A stretch of 55,013 nt of DNA from Deltaproteobacteria bacterium (GTDB lineage Bacteria; Myxococcota_A; UBA9042; DTJE01), in assembly GCA_029555025.1 (NCBI GenBank), contig JAKPTZ010000002.1:1-55013 (forward strand), given 5' to 3'. Positions 1 to 8,092 of the stretch are shown here, in pieces; position 1 is the first letter of the stretch, and each line of letters opens with the position of its first letter. Both the position numbers and the translations under genes were made by a program. Below the pieces are notes generated by a model. That model had not been told where the DNA came from, did not search any database, and worked only from the letters and a program-made list of their open reading frames with translations.

Positions 1-1
1 G

Positions 2-163
2 AAGATCGCCGGCGGACTGGCCATGCTGGTCCAGGGCGCGCTGTTTTCCCGGTTCGGTTTCAGCGCCGAACAACCCTGGGGCATCGTGCTGACCGGCGCG
101 ACCGCCGGCGTCATGGCCCTGGTCGGCATAATTGCATTCACCCGATATCCCATCCAGAAGTAG
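2..163 (+). CDS. C-terminal end of a membrane transporter (5' truncated by window)
   Basis: The reading frame is open from the first bases and stops at TAG, giving the last 53 residues of a protein that starts outside the window. The segment has two hydrophobic stretches (around GGLAMLVQGALF and WGIVLTGATAGVMALVGIIAF) and ends in a short basic tail, TRYPIQK. This looks like the last two helices of a major-facilitator carrier, possibly of the sodium-galactoside symporter type, but the fragment is too short to name a substrate. Function is inferred from hydrophobicity and overall look only. Confidence 0.55.
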   Translation, partial: KIAGGLAMLVQGALFSRFGFSAEQPWGIVLTGATAGVMALVGIIAFTRYPIQK

Positions 164-289
164 TCCGGACAGCCGGTTTCGGCCCCGCGCCCCCCCGGGC
201 GGCGGCGCCCTCTGTTGAAGCCGCGGCGTGACGGTTCGCCGGTCAGAAATTATCCAGAATCTGGTTATTGCTTTAGGCATAGCCAAAGT

Positions 290-320
290 CATACCATGGT
301 GGCATCCAAAGTGTGGTATG
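290..320. repeat. Short inverted repeat just before the first lipoprotein gene
   Basis: CATACCA (290-296) and TGGTATG (314-320) are perfect 7-base inverted arms around a 17-base spacer, ending two bases before the ATG of the next gene. No good Shine-Dalgarno sequence is visible before that ATG. A hairpin here could affect translation, but arms this short can occur by chance. Confidence 0.3.
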
Positions 321-322
321 CC

Positions 323-1666
323 ATGAACACCCGCATATTATTCATTGTCTGCGTCCCGACCGCGCTTCTTGCCGCGTGCGGCAGCAACGCGCCGGCGCCG
401 GTTGATTCCAGTTCCGACGCACCAGGTGACGCTGTTGCCGATTATGGCGCTGATTTGGTGTCCGACCCCGGCCTTGATTCCGCGTCGAGCCCCGACCTGA
501 CCGATGAGCCACGACAAGACATTGTGCAGGGGGATGCACCGATCCCGACCGATACCGAACATACCGGCACCGACCTCGCCGGGGTTTCGTCCGACTCATT
601 TTCCTGTGCGGATTGCGGCAACGACGGGGACTGTCCTTCCGGATGGTCCTGCCTGTCAACCGATGGCACCGAACGGAAGTGTGCAAGACCATGTAACGAC
701 GGCGGCGACTGCCCGAACGGTTTTTTCTGCGGTTTCCTCGATGGCGATCTGTTCTGTATTCCGTCAACGTTTAACTGCGTTGCGTGCATGGGTGATGAAC
801 CCTGCGGCGAAGGGCTTTGCTGCGATTTCATGACCGGCGATTGTGCCGATTGTCGTGGCGATTGCCAGACCTGCACCGCCGACTACCAGTGTGAAGCCGG
901 ATCCCGCTGCTGGAAGGCCGGTGATTCGGATCTTGGGGTCTGCACGGTCGAGTGCGCTGCCGGCGGCTGTCCGAACCCGAATTTCCGTTGTTCCGTTCGC
1001 GCCGACGGCGTCGATGTCTGCGAGCCCGATATAGATTTCTGCTCGCCATGCCAGGGATTGTGCACGGCCGATTTCCCGGTATGCGCGATTGTCCGTGGCG
1101 TCGAGCAGTGCGTAAAATGCGCCACGAATGCCGATTGCGACGCGTTGTTCCCGGACGATGGCTGCACATGCAGCGGGGATCCCCTTTATGCCTGTATTGA
1201 TTTGGAAGGCAATCTCTGCGGGGTTTCCACGGACGGATGTATTTCCCCATGCAGCGTCGCCGGGGACTGCCCGCCCACCGCGGACGACAGCTTCCTGTCA
1301 TGTTATCTGCCCGATGGCGGGGGCGCCGGTACCTGCTATGACCCCGACGGTGGCTGCAATTCATTAACAGCATGCTGCGGGCCGGGCATGAAGTGCTTCG
1401 ACATGACGGTTTTCATGGAAATGATTTCGTCGGGCACGCTGCCACGCTTGATTCCCCACCCGGTCGTTGATCGGTCGTTCTGCGAATGCGACACAACCGC
1501 CGACTGCATCAACGGCAAGACGTGCACGGAACTGTCCGGATACTGCGATACCACGGAGTATCCACAGGAATTTGTTGACATGATGTGTCCCGGGGGCGTG
1601 TTGCATACCGCCCTGCCACCGCGCCTCTGCGGGGTACTGACCGAGTTCCTTGTCGGCCGGGAGTAA
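323..1666 (+). CDS. Cys-rich lipoprotein with Asp-rich linker (paralogue A)
   Basis: A 447-residue secreted lipoprotein of unknown function. The ATG at 323 is chosen because it begins a classic lipoprotein signal, MNTRILFIVCVPTALLAAC, with the lipidated Cys at residue 19. The frame is open further upstream, but that part is not signal-like. After the signal comes an Asp/Ser/Pro-rich linker of about 80 residues. A long Cys-rich domain follows, with repeated C-x2-C, NDGDCP and DxxC modules that resemble small disulfide-rich repeats. The next gene encodes a close paralogue: both share the CMGDEPC, CTxDFPVC and CSGDPLY segments in the same order. Proteins of this look are common among myxobacterial surface proteins. 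No enzymatic motif is visible. Confidence 0.8.
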   Translation: MNTRILFIVCVPTALLAACGSNAPAPVDSSSDAPGDAVADYGADLVSDPGLDSASSPDLTDEPRQDIVQGDAPIPTDTEHTGTDLAGVSSDSFSCADCGNDGDCPSGWSCLSTDGTERKCARPCNDGGDCPNGFFCGFLDGDLFCIPSTFNCVACMGDEPCGEGLCCDFMTGDCADCRGDCQTCTADYQCEAGSRCWKAGDSDLGVCTVECAAGGCPNPNFRCSVRADGVDVCEPDIDFCSPCQGLCTADFPVCAIVRGVEQCVKCATNADCDALFPDDGCTCSGDPLYACIDLEGNLCGVSTDGCISPCSVAGDCPPTADDSFLSCYLPDGGGAGTCYDPDGGCNSLTACCGPGMKCFDMTVFMEMISSGTLPRLIPHPVVDRSFCECDTTADCINGKTCTELSGYCDTTEYPQEFVDMMCPGGVLHTALPPRLCGVLTEFLVGRE

Positions 1667-1688
1667 TCCTTTGAATGGGGAATCCGCC

Positions 1689-2906
1689 ATGTCGAACAGA
1701 ATATCTGTATTGCTTCTTCTGTCCTGCCTGACGGCGCTGCCGGCCTGCGGCCCGACCACCGCCGCCGACATCCTCGACCTGCAACCTGACGCCATCGCCG
1801 ATGGTGTCGCCATTGACATCCTTCGTGATTCCGATCCGGACAACGCCCCCACCGACCCTGGCGTTCACGATGGTGCTGTTGATGTCAGTCCTTCCGATTC
1901 GTTTCCCGATCCCGAATTGGAACTGCCAGATGGCGGTGACGACGGCTCTTACACCGATGGCGAATCCGAAAACCCGGATTCCCGCGAAACGGACGTCCCC
2001 GACGATGACGGGCCTGATGCGTGGTTCTCATGCGACATCTGTGACAACGACGACGAGTGTGCCGACGGATGGGCCTGCAAGGCAGTCCGTGTTGAAAAAT
2101 TCTGCGTCAAGGGTTGCATGGACGACGGCGAATGCGACCCCGGATTCACGTGCGAAAAGCGTGACGACAGAAGTTTCTGCATCCCTGTAACGCAGAACTG
2201 TCATTCCTGCATGGCTGACGAACCGTGCCCGCCCGGAAAGTGTTGCGACTTCATTACCGGATATTGCATGCCGTGCGGTGGGGAGTGTGCCCCGTGCTGG
2301 TACGATTTTGACTGTCTCTCCGGTTACAGGTGTTTCAACAACGATGATGCCGGTGGTGGTGTCTGTGTACCCGACTGCGCTGGCGGCACCTGTGAAGATA
2401 CGTCAAAGTTCGAGTGCGTGATTCATGAAAATGGCGTTCGTCTGTGCGAGCCCTTCGTTCAGGACTGCGGGGGATGCCATGGTGACACGCCGTACCTGAT
2501 CGATGGGGAATGCTTCGAGTGCCTTGCCGACTCCGACTGCCTGCCAACGGAAGAGTGCCTTCAGTCCGGCCACGCATGCCGGAAAGTCAAATGTCCTGAA
2601 CCCCTTCAGTTCTGCGTCGATGACCGTCAGTGCCATCAATGCTGCGGACAAGATTCCCAGTGCGACTATGGGGACGGGTCAGCCGGCCAGTGTCTTCAAG
2701 ATCGTACATGTTCAAATTATCCTCCGTGCGGCGGTCTCTGCACCGTTGATTTCCCGGTATGCACGACGGTTCAGGGCGTCGAAAAGTGCGTTCAGTGCGC
2801 CACCGACAACGATTGCGCGATGATTGGCCCGGACTGCCACTGCTCGGGCGATCCCCTGTATTCCTGTGTGGATTCCGAAGGTCTGATTTGCACCTGCCTT
2901 CCATGA
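1689..2906 (+). CDS. Cys-rich lipoprotein with Asp-rich linker (paralogue B, shortened)
   Basis: A 405-residue lipoprotein starting 22 bases after paralogue A. The start at 1689 gives the signal MSNRISVLLLLSCLTALPAC, with the lipidated Cys at residue 20. It has the same plan as paralogue A: an Asp/Pro-rich linker, then Cys-rich repeats including CMADEPC, CTVDFPVC and CSGDPLY. Between these blocks it carries about 60 extra Cys-rich residues. It ends right after the DSEGLIC segment, whereas paralogue A goes on for about 110 more residues. The missing tail coincides with the edge of the toxin-antitoxin pair that follows, so the gene may have been cut by insertion or deletion there. Function unknown. 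Confidence 0.78.
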   Translation: MSNRISVLLLLSCLTALPACGPTTAADILDLQPDAIADGVAIDILRDSDPDNAPTDPGVHDGAVDVSPSDSFPDPELELPDGGDDGSYTDGESENPDSRETDVPDDDGPDAWFSCDICDNDDECADGWACKAVRVEKFCVKGCMDDGECDPGFTCEKRDDRSFCIPVTQNCHSCMADEPCPPGKCCDFITGYCMPCGGECAPCWYDFDCLSGYRCFNNDDAGGGVCVPDCAGGTCEDTSKFECVIHENGVRLCEPFVQDCGGCHGDTPYLIDGECFECLADSDCLPTEECLQSGHACRKVKCPEPLQFCVDDRQCHQCCGQDSQCDYGDGSAGQCLQDRTCSNYPPCGGLCTVDFPVCTTVQGVEKCVQCATDNDCAMIGPDCHCSGDPLYSCVDSEGLICTCLP

Positions 2907-2965
2907 TTGGGCTGCCCTGGCGGCAATTATCCGATGGCAACTTCCTGGCGCCGAGTTCAGCGGAA

Positions 2966-3280
2966 TCAGGTCGAATGCGTCTGCCTGCCGGGAGCCGTCG
3001 GTCTCTGTGCGCTGTGCCAGATCCCGACAATCCATACCGACTCCGATTCGACAGAGTAGAAGCAGCGATACGGCGGTACGGAGACTTCCCTGAAACGGAG
3101 TCGGGGAAATTCCGGTATTGTCCGACCGGAATCGGGAAAGTCCGCAAGCCGTCTTAATGTCGTCAGAAGTCGAGCATGAAACCTTGCCGCAGCGCCAGGC
3201 TTATCCCTGCCGATGAACTCGACCGCGGCCAGAAGCTGTCTTCTGGCCCCCGGAGTGAAAAACACATTCAAAGTCGTCAT
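2966..3280 (-). CDS. RelE/ParE-family toxin
   Basis: A 104-residue toxin of a type II toxin-antitoxin module. The start is the ATG at 3280, 13 bases after the antitoxin stop, followed by MTTLNVFFTPGARRQLLAAV. The ParE/RelE fold is recognisable from an opening beta strand, helices rich in Arg and Ala (ARRQLLAAVEFIG, ARFHARLLTTLRRLADFP), then FPDSGRTIPEF, LRFREV and YRCFYSVES strands. RelE relatives cut ribosome-bound mRNA and ParE relatives poison gyrase; the sequence alone does not say which applies. The last 15 or so residues (after WHSAQRP) are an extra tail not typical of the family. The gene follows its antitoxin in the usual order. Confidence 0.82.
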   Translation of the reverse strand: MTTLNVFFTPGARRQLLAAVEFIGRDKPGAAARFHARLLTTLRRLADFPDSGRTIPEFPRLRFREVSVPPYRCFYSVESESVWIVGIWHSAQRPTAPGRQTHST

Positions 3281-3293
3281 CACGGGATACAAG

Positions 3294-3569
3294 TTACAAC
3301 TTGTCGATAATGGCTTTTGCTTCGGCCAGGACATCTTCCATTGCGTATCCGCGGCCTGCGGCGATATCGGCTTCACCCTGGGCCAGCAGGCGAAGAAGCT
3401 CCAGGTCGTGCTGCTGTCTCTCGTAGTCGTCCATCTTCACCAGCACCGCCGCCGGCCGTCCACGCCTTGTAATCACGTAGGGTTCGCGCGAATCGCACAG
3501 CCTGTCCAGTATGCCTGCAGCGTCCTTGCGGAAGTCGCTGATTGGGATGATTTTTTCAATCCTGGGCAA
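3294..3569 (-). CDS. Phd/YefM-family antitoxin
   Basis: A 91-residue antitoxin starting at a TTG (3567-3569), with AAAGG placed nine bases upstream. The frame is open further upstream but that stretch is not protein-like and contains the operator. The N-terminal half has the Phd/YefM DNA-binding pattern: IIPISDFRKDAAGILDRL, then PYVITRRGRPAAVLVKMDDY. The C-terminal half is an acidic helical tail (LLAQGEADIAAGRGY) that would mask the toxin. By family knowledge it represses its own operon together with the toxin. The perfect palindrome just upstream (3586-3605) fits this role. Confidence 0.85.
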   Translation of the reverse strand: MPRIEKIIPISDFRKDAAGILDRLCDSREPYVITRRGRPAAVLVKMDDYERQQHDLELLRLLAQGEADIAAGRGYAMEDVLAEAKAIIDKL

Positions 3570-3585
3570 TTTAATGTACCTTTGG

Positions 3586-3605
3586 AAGTACAACAGAGTG
3601 TACTT
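3586..3605 (-). promoter_or_regulatory. Palindromic operator of the toxin-antitoxin operon
   Basis: AAGTACA (3586-3592) and TGTACTT (3599-3605) form perfect 7-base arms around a 6-base spacer, 17 bases upstream of the antitoxin start codon. An extra GTAC lies at 3576-3579. Size and position fit a binding site for a Phd/YefM dimer. Binding is inferred. Confidence 0.65.
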
Positions 3606-3760
3606 TATCGAACGATGGCCTGCAACTGTTTCGGCAGATAGTTGGGTCCAAAGCCAGAGCGAATAGAGCACTAAAGGCAAGGTAAGTGTGCAGTTCGAGT
3701 GATATCCGTTCTGACAGGGCGATGGCAACGGCGACGGCAACGCCGCGAAAATTAATGTGA

Positions 3761-4660
3761 TCAGATCAATGCGGTGCTGAAGTAGCGTTCGGCGCGGTCG
3801 GCCAGGATGGTGACCACGTTGCGGCGTCCGTCGGCGAAGTGGCTGGCCACCCACACATTCGCGCCGGACGAGGTTCCGACCAGGATTCCCTGCTCGCGGG
3901 CCAGGCGCCTTGCGGTTTCGATGGCGTCTTCGTCGGAAACGGTCATGACCATGTCGATATAGCTGCGATCGACAACACCGGGAACGAATCCGTCGCCGAT
4001 TCCCTGGATGGTGTGCAGCCCCGGTTCCTTGCCAAGCAGGGCCGAGTTGTTGCGCGGCTCGACCGCGATAATCTGGACGCGCGGGTTCTTTTCACGAAGA
4101 AACCGGCCAACTCCCATCAGGGTTCCGCCGCTGCCGACACCAGCGACGAACGCATCGACCTTGCCTTCCATCTGTGCCCAGATTTCCGGTCCGGTCGTCG
4201 TGTAGTGAGCGTCCGGGTTGTTGGGATTGGTGAACTGTCCGGGGACGAAGTGGTTTGGAATTTCAGCCTTCAGTTCTTCCAGCCGATCGTTACTTCCGCT
4301 GATGCTCGCCTCGGCCGAAGTCAGAACCAGTTCGCCGCCAAGCGCGCGGATGATTTTCTTTCGTTCGTCGCTCATGTTTTCCGGCATCACGATGATGACC
4401 CGGTAACCTTTCTGAACGCCGCACAGCGTAATACCGATCCCCGTGTTGCCGGACGTCGATTCGATGATGGTCATGCCGGGCTTCAACTTGCCTTCGGCCT
4501 CGGCACAATCCAGCATGTGTTTTGCGATACGATCCTTGACGCTGCCCCCGGCGTTAAGGAATTCGGCCTTGGCGAATACATCGCCCATCGCAAAACCCGG
4601 GATGCGAAGCATCGGTGTGTTGCCGATCAGATCAAGAATTCTTTCAGGTTTTTCGTGCAT
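3761..4660 (-). CDS. Cysteine synthase-family PLP enzyme
   Basis: A 299-residue fold-type II PLP enzyme, most likely O-acetylserine sulfhydrylase, which makes cysteine from O-acetylserine and sulfide. The early IGNTPMLRI segment, the PLP lysine in GGSVKDR (Lys42), the substrate loop STSGNTG (68-74), the phosphate-binding GSGGT loop and the late GTSSGAN loop are all present. The length is normal for CysK/CysM. It stands alone on the minus strand beside the toxin-antitoxin pair. A second enzyme of this family is encoded at 18069-19034. This copy diverges from typical CysK around the lysine (GGSVKDR rather than SVKCR), so a CysM-like or cystathionine beta-synthase-like role is possible. Confidence 0.85.
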   Translation of the reverse strand: MHEKPERILDLIGNTPMLRIPGFAMGDVFAKAEFLNAGGSVKDRIAKHMLDCAEAEGKLKPGMTIIESTSGNTGIGITLCGVQKGYRVIIVMPENMSDERKKIIRALGGELVLTSAEASISGSNDRLEELKAEIPNHFVPGQFTNPNNPDAHYTTTGPEIWAQMEGKVDAFVAGVGSGGTLMGVGRFLREKNPRVQIIAVEPRNNSALLGKEPGLHTIQGIGDGFVPGVVDRSYIDMVMTVSDEDAIETARRLAREQGILVGTSSGANVWVASHFADGRRNVVTILADRAERYFSTALI

Positions 4661-4694
4661 CGTGGCAAGTCCTGTCTTGGTGACGCGTAAAGTC

Positions 4695-6263
4695 TCAACG
4701 CGCGGGAATATCCGCCAAATCCGTCATAAAATCAAGCCGCCTGCCGCCCCATGGGACAATTTTCATCGAGTGCTCGGACAGGGAATCGTCAGTGCGCCAC
4801 ACGATGGTGTCGCTCTTTCCCGGCAGCCACTCGACGGTGCCGTCGGATACATCGACGGTGAAAGGCGGGGAGCCGTCACGATCCTGTTCGCCGTACATGT
4901 GGGCCACCGGCAGGCGAACCGTCGTTTCGGATCGAAGGCCCTCCCGAAGGGGTAAGGTCTGGAAGCGAAGACTGAACACATCAGTGGTTCCGGGTCCTTC
5001 CGCCATCTGTCCCGGTCCGTCAGGAAGGCGTAAACGATCGAACGTCCACGATGGCGCGATTCCCGATACCTGTTCCGGGCGTGGCCGCGCCATCAGGCGC
5101 CCAAACGGGTCGATACCGTCTTTCGCGAACCTGGCCGCCGAAACCCGATCCGTTATCGTCACCAGGAATGATCGCCCGCGCTCTTCAATCCCGGCCACAG
5201 TCGAAATGAAACCGGAAAAATCGATCACCGGAACATGCTTCAGACCAAAGACGCCATTCACGTCAGACAGGTACGGCCCAGGGTAGTCGTCGGCATTTGA
5301 CGGCACGATCTCGGTAAGAACGGCAATCGCGCGCCGATTGCCGGCGGTTTCATCGGGGCGGCCCCGGTCGTCCATGCCAGCGGATCCGATGAAGAATACG
5401 CTGGTATCGGCAACCGCCAGGACGCCTTGAACAAACCGATCCAGGAATTCCTGCCAAGCCCGGGTGCATCCGGCCGTCGCGTCACCGGGACACGGCGTTG
5501 TCGAGACAATCTGATATCCCAGCAATCCCGCGGATCTGCCGGCAACCTCGGCCAGCTTGGTCCATGAACGTATCAGGTGGTCCTGCAATGTCAGTCCGTC
5601 CGGAGTCCAGTCGGCATAAATAAAATCGCTGAAGAATCGATCCGCCCGGATCGACGCGGAAGCCTGTGTCCTGGCGGCATCATTGGCGTCAGCACCGTCA
5701 TCCTGGCATTGACCGTGTCTCGCCGGGTCGCCGGTGACAGGAACGCGGAAGGCCCAGTCCGGGCCGCCGGCGTTCAATTGGCATGCGCCGATGTCGGAAA
5801 AAGGAACCTGATTCTGAAGTATGACCGCGATACCGGCCGCCGCGGCACGGTCAATGAAACCACGGACAGCCAGCAGCGTTTCCGCCGATACGTTCATCGG
5901 CTCGGGCTCCAGATCCGACCACGGAACCGGTACCCGGATAACGTTGTAGCCGCTGGCCTTGAATTCCCTGAACGGCAGGGTCGGCGCGGACTCGGACCAG
6001 TCAATCGCGACGTCAAGGACTGCCCCGACAAAGTGCAGCGAGCGGCCGTCCGGATCCTTGAAACCCCCGCGGTTGCCCGGCTCCGTGTCGAAGCAGACTC
6101 GTCCGCACTTATGCTGGAACTGGCCGGGTGGCAATACCCAGTCAACCTTGCGGTCCGGCGGAATGGCCGGTCCGGATTGCGGCCGCAGGGCGAAGAAAAT
6201 GCCGAAACCGGCCAGGTGAAGCACGACCAGAACGATCGAAAAAATCCTTGTTCGCCGCTTCAT
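4695..6263 (-). CDS. GH5/endoglycoceramidase-like protein lacking catalytic glutamates
   Basis: A 522-residue protein with one N-terminal membrane anchor (FSIVLVVLHLAGFGIFFAL), probably exposed outside the cytoplasm. The ATG at 6263 has GGGGGA just upstream. The body follows the endoglycoceramidase branch of GH5: ASGYNVIRVPVPWSDLEPEP (residues 103-122) aligns with the strand-3 motif, and the Gly-Gly-Pro-Asp-Trp segment with GxPDW. However, the usual DMHQD appears as LQNQV, the acid/base NEP motif appears as TTP (in YQIVSTTPCPG, about 250-260), and the nucleophile position reads TITD (about 369-372). I therefore read it as a non-catalytic relative, perhaps a glycan-binding protein. A C-terminal beta domain follows. 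Confidence 0.65.
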   Translation of the reverse strand: MKRRTRIFSIVLVVLHLAGFGIFFALRPQSGPAIPPDRKVDWVLPPGQFQHKCGRVCFDTEPGNRGGFKDPDGRSLHFVGAVLDVAIDWSESAPTLPFREFKASGYNVIRVPVPWSDLEPEPMNVSAETLLAVRGFIDRAAAAGIAVILQNQVPFSDIGACQLNAGGPDWAFRVPVTGDPARHGQCQDDGADANDAARTQASASIRADRFFSDFIYADWTPDGLTLQDHLIRSWTKLAEVAGRSAGLLGYQIVSTTPCPGDATAGCTRAWQEFLDRFVQGVLAVADTSVFFIGSAGMDDRGRPDETAGNRRAIAVLTEIVPSNADDYPGPYLSDVNGVFGLKHVPVIDFSGFISTVAGIEERGRSFLVTITDRVSAARFAKDGIDPFGRLMARPRPEQVSGIAPSWTFDRLRLPDGPGQMAEGPGTTDVFSLRFQTLPLREGLRSETTVRLPVAHMYGEQDRDGSPPFTVDVSDGTVEWLPGKSDTIVWRTDDSLSEHSMKIVPWGGRRLDFMTDLADIPAR

Positions 6264-6514
6264 CCGATCCCCCACGAAACATCTTGCCCCGGCAGCACCT
6301 GTGTAGCATATCAGCGCATCGGCCCGCCATCCAATTACTATCGTCGTTGACGTGATGCGGGCGGGTCGCTATCTTCAAGGGGCGTCGGCGGTTTTGAAAC
6401 AGCCCGCGGACGCGCGGTCGGAAGCTTCCGCGCAGGCCCGCGCCGCAAGGGTGGATTCGTCGCAGTTTCCGCCGTTTCCCGACGATCCCGGAAATCGCGC
6501 GTTTGGGGGGTGTT

Positions 6515-7582
6515 GTGAATTCTGATTATTCCGCCGTCGATATTCAGGCCGAAACCGAACGGCTGCACGGATTTCTGAAGCATGTCGGGTGGTCCGTCCC
6601 CGAGTGTGCCGGAATTGCGCCAAAAACACTTCGAATTCGTGAACTTGCCCGGCAGAAGCGGGCCGTGATCCTGGGCCATTCCTACGTCGCTCCGGAGGTC
6701 ATCTTCGGGGTTGCCGATCATCGTGGTGATTCCCTTGGTCTGTCCGTGATAGCACGCGACACGGACGCCGACGTGATTGTGTTCTGCGGCGTTCGATTCA
6801 TGGGCGAAACGGCTAAAATCATTGCCCCGTCGCGTACGGTTCTTCTGCCGGCCCCGAATGCCGGATGTTCGTTAAGCGAATCCATAACCGCGGAAGACGT
6901 GCGCCGCTTCAGGCACGCAAACCCGGATCACAGCATCGTCTGCTATGTGAACACCTCTGCCGCGGTCAAGGCCGAATGCGATGCCTGCTGTACCTCCGCG
7001 AATGCGCTTGCCGTTGTCGAGGCTGCCCCGTCCTCCAGGATATTTTTCCTGCCGGACGGCAGGATGGCGGCCAACCTCGCGCCCATGACGGCCAAGACAA
7101 TCAAGGGGTACACCGGGAATTGCATCGTCCATGACTGCATACGCCCGGAGCATGTGGCCGCACTTCGCGAAAAGGCGGGGCCCGGCGCGTGTGTCATGGT
7201 TCACACGGAGTCGCCGCCCGAGATCGTCGCGATGGCCGATGTCGCCGGTGGAACCGGTGACATGATGAAGGCCGTCAAGTCGGGTCGATGGAACACGTTC
7301 GTTGTCATCACGGAAGACGGGATGACCGACAGGTTCAGGATTGAATTCCCCGAATATCGCATCTTCGCGCTTGGCACCGTTTGTCCGCACATGAAGATGA
7401 TCGGGCTTGACCAGGTTCTGCAGGTTCTTGAGTCACCAAGGCCGGATCAGGTGGTCGAGATCGACGAACAAGTCAGGCTGGGGGCGTTGAAAGCCATCGA
7501 ACGGATGTTCGAACTCACCGGCAAGGGAAAGGACGACTCAAAGCCGCATTCCAACACCGGGGACGTGGCGGCTTCAAACTGA
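6515..7582 (+). CDS. nadA: Quinolinate synthase NadA
   Basis: A 355-residue enzyme that condenses iminoaspartate with dihydroxyacetone phosphate to make quinolinate, a step of de novo NAD synthesis in the cytoplasm. The GTG at 6515 is preferred because GGGGGG lies just upstream. Family motifs are clear: ILGHSYVAPEV, VFCGVRFMGETAKI, AGCSLS, YVNTSAAVKAECD, CCTSANA and CPHMKMI. By alignment with E. coli NadA the three [4Fe-4S] ligands are Cys118, Cys203 and Cys290, all present. It is not next to nadB or nadC. It ends two bases before the stop of the oppositely oriented next gene. Confidence 0.95.
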   Translation: MNSDYSAVDIQAETERLHGFLKHVGWSVPECAGIAPKTLRIRELARQKRAVILGHSYVAPEVIFGVADHRGDSLGLSVIARDTDADVIVFCGVRFMGETAKIIAPSRTVLLPAPNAGCSLSESITAEDVRRFRHANPDHSIVCYVNTSAAVKAECDACCTSANALAVVEAAPSSRIFFLPDGRMAANLAPMTAKTIKGYTGNCIVHDCIRPEHVAALREKAGPGACVMVHTESPPEIVAMADVAGGTGDMMKAVKSGRWNTFVVITEDGMTDRFRIEFPEYRIFALGTVCPHMKMIGLDQVLQVLESPRPDQVVEIDEQVRLGALKAIERMFELTGKGKDDSKPHSNTGDVAASN

Positions 7583-7584
7583 CG

Positions 7585-7872
7585 TCACATCTTTTCGATT
7601 GCGGGACGCAGCTTCTGTTCAAGGGCCTCTTCAATCTTTCCGCGGAACATCATTTCCATCATCATGTTCATTTCGACCACGGCGGTGGCCTTGTTGTCCG
7701 CGATGTTGATTTCGGCCTGGACGCCGGTCGTCGAAAGCGTGTACTGCGTCGGGCTGGTCTGTTCCATGTCAAGCTTGTAGGCGCCACTCCACTTGCCAAG
7801 AAGCGGGCGAATCTTGTCCATGGCGGTCTGGGCGTCGTACGGGTGATTGAACTGGTATTCCTTTACTGCCAT
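7585..7872 (-). CDS. Polyhydroxyalkanoic acid system-like small protein
   Basis: A 95-residue protein resembling the PHA_gran_rgn family, found near polyhydroxyalkanoate genes in other bacteria and of unclear biochemical role. The pattern fits: an opening strand KEYQFNHPYD, a helix MDKIRPLLGKW, strands YTLSTTGVQAEINIADNKATAVVEM, and a C-terminal amphipathic helix KIEEALEQKLRPAIEKM. The ATG at 7872 is chosen for its GGAG sequence nine bases upstream. No PHA synthesis genes are in the window, so the family link is not backed by context. Met-rich stretch: MNMMMEMMF. Confidence 0.6.
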   Translation of the reverse strand: MAVKEYQFNHPYDAQTAMDKIRPLLGKWSGAYKLDMEQTSPTQYTLSTTGVQAEINIADNKATAVVEMNMMMEMMFRGKIEEALEQKLRPAIEKM

Positions 7873-8022
7873 TGCCAGAAACTCCATCAAGAGGCAGCCA
7901 AGGTTACCGCCGATACGTGGATCAATTCAAACAAATCGTGCGGCATGCAGGAGCAAGCTGAACTTTGCTGTCGAAATCGCCCCATTCGCGCAGGCGCGCC
8001 TTTAATAAAGAGCGAAGTTGAA

Positions 8023-8028
8023 TATAAT
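8023..8028 (+). promoter_or_regulatory. Candidate -10 element upstream of the aminomutase gene
   Basis: A perfect TATAAT lies 65 bases upstream of the start at 8093, in an otherwise GC-rich gap between divergent genes. The matching -35 is weak (TTTAAT at 8001-8006, 16-base spacer). Confidence 0.3.
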
Positions 8029-8092
8029 TGCACCCAACAACTTCCGGCCGCCTGGTTGATTGCCCGCGGCCCTTCTTTTTCAGGAGTTCCAG

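Noticed and set aside
3839-4690. Long open frame antisense to the cysteine synthase
   Set aside because: The opposite strand has all the family motifs; the antisense frame is a by-product of GC-rich codon use.
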